Source: JACDAN01 sp035265935 (GTDB lineage Bacteria; Actinomycetota; Thermoleophilia; Gaiellales; Gaiellaceae). Taken from it: a stretch of 8,798 nt of DNA. The stretch is from NCBI GenBank assembly GCA_035265935.1, contig DATFOC010000074.1, forward strand, positions 1 to 8,798, given 5' to 3'. The notes under the pieces are model-generated. The model was not told where the DNA came from. It did no database searches and saw only the letters and a program-made list of their open reading frames with translations. Below are positions 7,116 through 8,798 of this stretch, piece after piece; the first letter of the stretch is position 1, and the number at the start of each line of letters is the position of its first letter. Made by a program: the position numbers and the translations under genes.

Positions 7116-7506
7116 CTACGCCGCGAGCGGAACGGCCCGCGCCCGCGTGAGCGCGGAGGCGAGGCGGGCGAGCATGATGAGGTCTGCGTGTAGCCGGACG
7201 CCCCCGGAAGCTGCGCCCCTGTGCGTGAGCGTCCAGGGCGGCGAAGCGCTCGCGTGTCGCCACGGCCGCGATCTCCCGCGCCCGCTCCTCGATGAGCGGA
7301 GCGGCGAAGCCAAGTCCGAGGAACAGCGCCGCCGTCCGCGCGAGCCATTCGTCGTCGTACTGGAAGTCCGGCGGCTCCGGCCTTCGCGACGCCTCCTCGC
7401 GCGCGTCGAGCCGTTCGAGGAGGTCGAGCGCTTTCAAGCGAGCGCCGTCCGTCTCGGCCTTCTCCGCCATCGCTTCCAGGAACGCACGCCGCCTAGCCGT
7501 CTCCAT
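7116..7506 (-). pseudogene. Small phage-associated gene of unknown function, frameshifted at a C5/G5 tract
   Basis: The ATG at 7506 follows a good GGAGGAAGG site and overlaps the terminase-like gene by 14 bp, as genes in phage operons do. The N-terminal part is helical and charged (ARRRAFLEAMAEKAETDGA, then RLKALDLLERLDARE), followed by YDDEWLARTAALFLGLGF and EERAREIAAVATRERF. At about 7201-7205 a run of five G on the coding strand marks a change of frame. In the entered frame the protein degrades to arginine/proline-rich sequence. One added G restores GGVRLHADLIMLARLAS and a TAG at 7116, giving about 131 residues. I do not recognise the family; 'R-x-KALDLLERL' recalls helices in phage packaging-region proteins, but this is not decisive. 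A sequencing slip is possible. Confidence 0.5.
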
Positions 7507-7952
7507 CGCCTTCCTCCATCTCGCGGAGACGCCGCTCGACTTCCTCGGCGAACGACGGCCGCGCGAGCCGCGCCGCCCATTCGGCGCGCGCGTGCGGCGT
7601 CATGCCGTAGCGGTCGAGCCATTCCGCAAGTCGCCGCGAGGCCCGGAGGCGAAGGTCGAGCAGTCTTCGCGAGTTGCCTCCTCTCGTCGTAAGGCCGCGC
7701 TCGGCGAGGTCGCGGTCGATGGCCTCGATGAGCGCTTCCAGCCGTCCGATCTCCACCGCGCCGATCTCGTCGAGTTCGACCGTGTGCGGCGCTTCCAGGA
7801 TGCGCTCGGCGATCTCTCGCGCGCGCGGCTCCAGCGCGCGACGGTCAGAGCGCGCGACGGTCAGCCGAGAAGACACCGTGCTTCGCGGCGAGGAGGTTGC
7901 CAGGCTCGGCCGGTGCAAGGGTCTCCGGGTGCCCGTTCGGGTTGCGGATCAC
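7493..7952 (-). pseudogene. Phage terminase small subunit-like (P27-type), broken by a 16-bp tandem duplication
   Basis: From GTG 7952 the frame gives NPNGHPETLAPAEPGNLLAAKHG then VFSADRRAL and stops at TGA within a duplicated segment. Removing one 16-bp copy joins it to EPRAREIAERILE, LDEIGAVEIGRLEALIEAI, DRDLAERGL, RLLDLRLRASRRLAEWL and DRYGMTPHARAEWA, ending at TAG 7493 (about 147 residues). The 'G-N-L-x-A-x-K-H-G' opening, the L-x-x-L helices and the C-terminal 'GMTP-x-ARAEW' fit P27-like terminase small subunits, which bind phage DNA and start packaging with the large subunit. No large subunit, portal or capsid gene follows; instead a small unknown gene overlaps its end. The remaining intact frame could still start at TTG 7918, but without the conserved N-terminus. 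The element may be a phage remnant or packaging satellite. Confidence 0.6.
7833..7864. repeat. Perfect 16-bp tandem duplication
   Basis: AGCGCGCGACGGTCAG occurs at 7833-7848 and again at 7849-7864 without a gap or mismatch. Sixteen is not a multiple of three, so the duplication shifts the frame of the terminase-like gene. Deleting either copy restores a continuous, family-like protein. Confidence 0.95.
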
Positions 7953-8038
7953 GCCTCAATCGTGCCGGGCGCGTCGGACTTTCCATCCGCTTTCCAAAAC
8001 GGCCGACTTGCCGCCTCGTTCGGCAACGGCGAGCACAG

Positions 8039-8064
8039 AAAAGGCGCTGTATCCAGCGCCTTTG
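8039..8064 (-). terminator. Intrinsic terminator downstream of the right tRNA-Thr half
   Basis: A perfect 10-bp stem (AAAGGCGCTG 8040-8049 with CAGCGCCTTT 8054-8063) closes a 4-nt loop. On the minus strand it begins 5 bases after the tRNA discriminator base (8068) and ends in TTTT (8042-8039). This is the usual layout of a tRNA terminator and supports reading the tRNA-Thr 3' half in the minus direction. Confidence 0.75.
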
Positions 8065-8067
8065 CGA

Positions 8068-8109
8068 AGCCCTCTGACGGACTCGAACCGTCGACCCCCT
8101 CCTTACCAT
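8068..8109 (-). repeat. tRNA-Thr(GGT) 3' half, right copy of the 42-bp direct repeat (att-like)
   Basis: Identical to 1348-1389 over 42 bp. With two mismatches the match extends left to 8061 (1341 in the other copy). It spans from the tRNA discriminator base through the acceptor 3' strand, T-arm and anticodon loop, and stops at the first base of that loop (8109). Beyond 8109 there is no anticodon-stem partner, D-arm or acceptor, so the tRNA is cut exactly in the anticodon loop, the usual crossover place of tRNA-targeting tyrosine integrases. Phased repeats lie to its right and a tRNA terminator to its left. In standard geometry this puts an element to the right and flank, or another element, to the left. 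Confidence 0.8.
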
Positions 8110-8120
8110 TTGACGCCCGC

Positions 8121-8238
8121 GGCAACCGGTCGCAACACACGGCAACAGTTTTGGCTTGTTTCTGCGGTTTCGGCGTCCGGCCGATTTGCGGGTGCTTGCG
8201 ACTGGTTGCGCCTGCTGGGCTCCATAAACGCTCCATAA
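8121..8238. repeat. 10-bp phased repeats next to the tRNA-Thr half (putative integrase arm sites)
   Basis: GCAAC occurs at 8122, 8132 and 8142, exactly 10 bp apart. TTGCG, the opposite orientation of CGCAA, occurs at 8186, 8196 and 8206, again exactly 10 bp apart. The two triplets thus form an inverted pair about 40 bp apart. A further direct repeat, GCTCCATAA, sits at 8219-8227 and 8230-8238, 11 bp apart. The array starts 12-13 bp after the tRNA match ends. This is the expected form of integrase arm sites, with the last pair perhaps for an accessory factor. No coding sequence overlaps it. Function is inferred from layout only. Confidence 0.55.
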
Positions 8239-8287
8239 TCGCGGCGCGGCACGCCTCGGCGACCACCGCTGGCACTGAGAGCCGCCA

Positions 8288-8313
8288 GGGGGCGCTGCAC
8301 GAGCGACGCCCCC
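8288..8313 (-). terminator. GC-rich hairpin downstream of the ankyrin gene
   Basis: GGGGGCG (8288-8294) pairs with CGCCCCC (8307-8313) around a 12-nt loop, about 75 bp past the stop of the ankyrin gene. There is no T-run on either side, so termination is only a possibility. Confidence 0.35.
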
Positions 8314-8388
8314 GGGCTTCTCCTCGTTCGGCAGCGCCGCGAACAGGCGGCCAGTGGCCGAGACCGCCGACGGTCATCGGGCCGTGCC

Positions 8389-8798
8389 TCATTCCTCCCG
8401 CGGTCCAAGCTGCTCGGCGAGCCAGTTGTAGAGCGCACCGTCGGCCTCATCGAGGAAGCGCGGTTCGACGGTGCTGCCGGCGGCGACGAGGAGCCTGGCG
8501 ACGGCGGCGTGGTCCGCTTGCGCGTCGTGGTTGTTCTGGGAGCCGTGTGCCGCCCAGGCGAGGGCGCTGTCCGAACCGGTGCCGGGATCGGCGCCGCGAC
8601 GGAGTAGCTCGTCGAGGACGGTCGGGTCACCGACCCAGGCGGCGTGCTGCAGGAGCGACCCGCGAGGCGAGCCGCCGACCACGCCGCGGAAGTCGACGCC
8701 AACCGCGTCAACGACCGCGTCGAGCTTCCCATCGAGTGCGGCAAGGATCAGCACCTCCTGGGCGTCCGGATCGAGGTTCGGAGGGAGCGGGGCGTCAG
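8389..8798 (-). CDS. Ankyrin-repeat protein, N-terminus beyond the window
   Basis: The frame is open from the right edge (a GTG at 8754 lies inside it) and ends at TGA 8391-8389, giving about 136 visible residues. Two to three ankyrin units are seen: ILAALDGKLDAVVDAVGV, then LLQHAAWVGDPTVLDELLRRGADP, then ALAWAAHGS followed by an acidic insert and VARLLVAAGSTVEP. These carry the 'AA-x-x-G' helix start and the 'LL-x-x-GAdp' helix end of the fold. The residues before the GTG (PPNLDPDAQEV) are plausible protein, so the true start is probably off the window. Ankyrin repeats bind other proteins; the partner is unknown. Confidence 0.75.
   Translation of the reverse strand, partial: DAPLPPNLDPDAQEVLILAALDGKLDAVVDAVGVDFRGVVGGSPRGSLLQHAAWVGDPTVLDELLRRGADPGTGSDSALAWAAHGSQNNHDAQADHAAVARLLVAAGSTVEPRFLDEADGALYNWLAEQLGPREE

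Noticed and set aside
7949..8392. 147-codon minus-strand frame through the right tRNA-Thr half
   Set aside because: EGVDGSSPSEG is the translation of a tRNA 3' half; the frame covers the arm repeats and terminator and is not a protein gene.

Overview
This is a GC-rich window (roughly two thirds G+C by eye) with GTG/TTG starts, NarL/DesK-type two-component genes and an MMPL exporter. That fits a high-GC actinobacterium, possibly a soil lineage such as Thermoleophilia; the lineage is an inference and nothing here fixes it. The window reads as a scarred integration zone rather than ordinary chromosome. Three 3' halves of tRNA genes lie on the minus strand: one tRNA-Asp(GTC) half (244-289) and two tRNA-Thr(GGT) halves (1348-1394 and 8068-8109). 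The Thr halves share an exact 42-bp direct repeat, 6,720 bp apart. No complete tRNA and no integrase gene is present.

Layout from left to right. 1-243 has no gene, only a hairpin beside the tRNA-Asp half. 290-430 holds arrays of short repeats phased at 10 bp, which resemble the arm-type sites of a tyrosine integrase. 509-1198 (-) is an NmrA-like NAD(P)-binding protein. Between the two Thr repeats come: a decayed SDR gene (1669-2332, -); a response regulator (2329-2985, -) and its DesK-like sensor kinase (2982-4160, -), which overlap by ATGA; two gene fragments, an N-terminal MDR oxidoreductase piece (4329-4499, +) and a C-terminal TetR piece (about 4524-4682, -); an intact MMPL/RND exporter (4708-6864, +); an unlisted 55-aa membrane protein (6931-7098, +); a frameshifted small gene (7116-7506, -); and a probable phage terminase small subunit broken by a perfect 16-bp tandem duplication (7493-7952, -). 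Right of the second Thr repeat is another phased-repeat region (8121-8238), then a partial ankyrin-repeat gene running off the window (8389-8798, -).

How the parts fit together. The kinase, regulator and SDR form one minus-strand operon with stop/start overlaps at both junctions; the SDR has since lost its Rossmann N-terminus and its frame. The exporter probably once had a divergent TetR repressor, of which only the ligand-domain piece survives. The terminase remnant beside a tRNA attachment site points to a phage or phage-satellite origin for at least the right end of the 6.7-kb segment. The simplest overall reading is successive integrations at tRNA-Asp and tRNA-Thr genes, followed by decay. 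The most unusual structural signal is that two unrelated tRNA halves are each followed, about 12 bp from the end of tRNA similarity, by clusters of short motifs spaced 10 bp apart.
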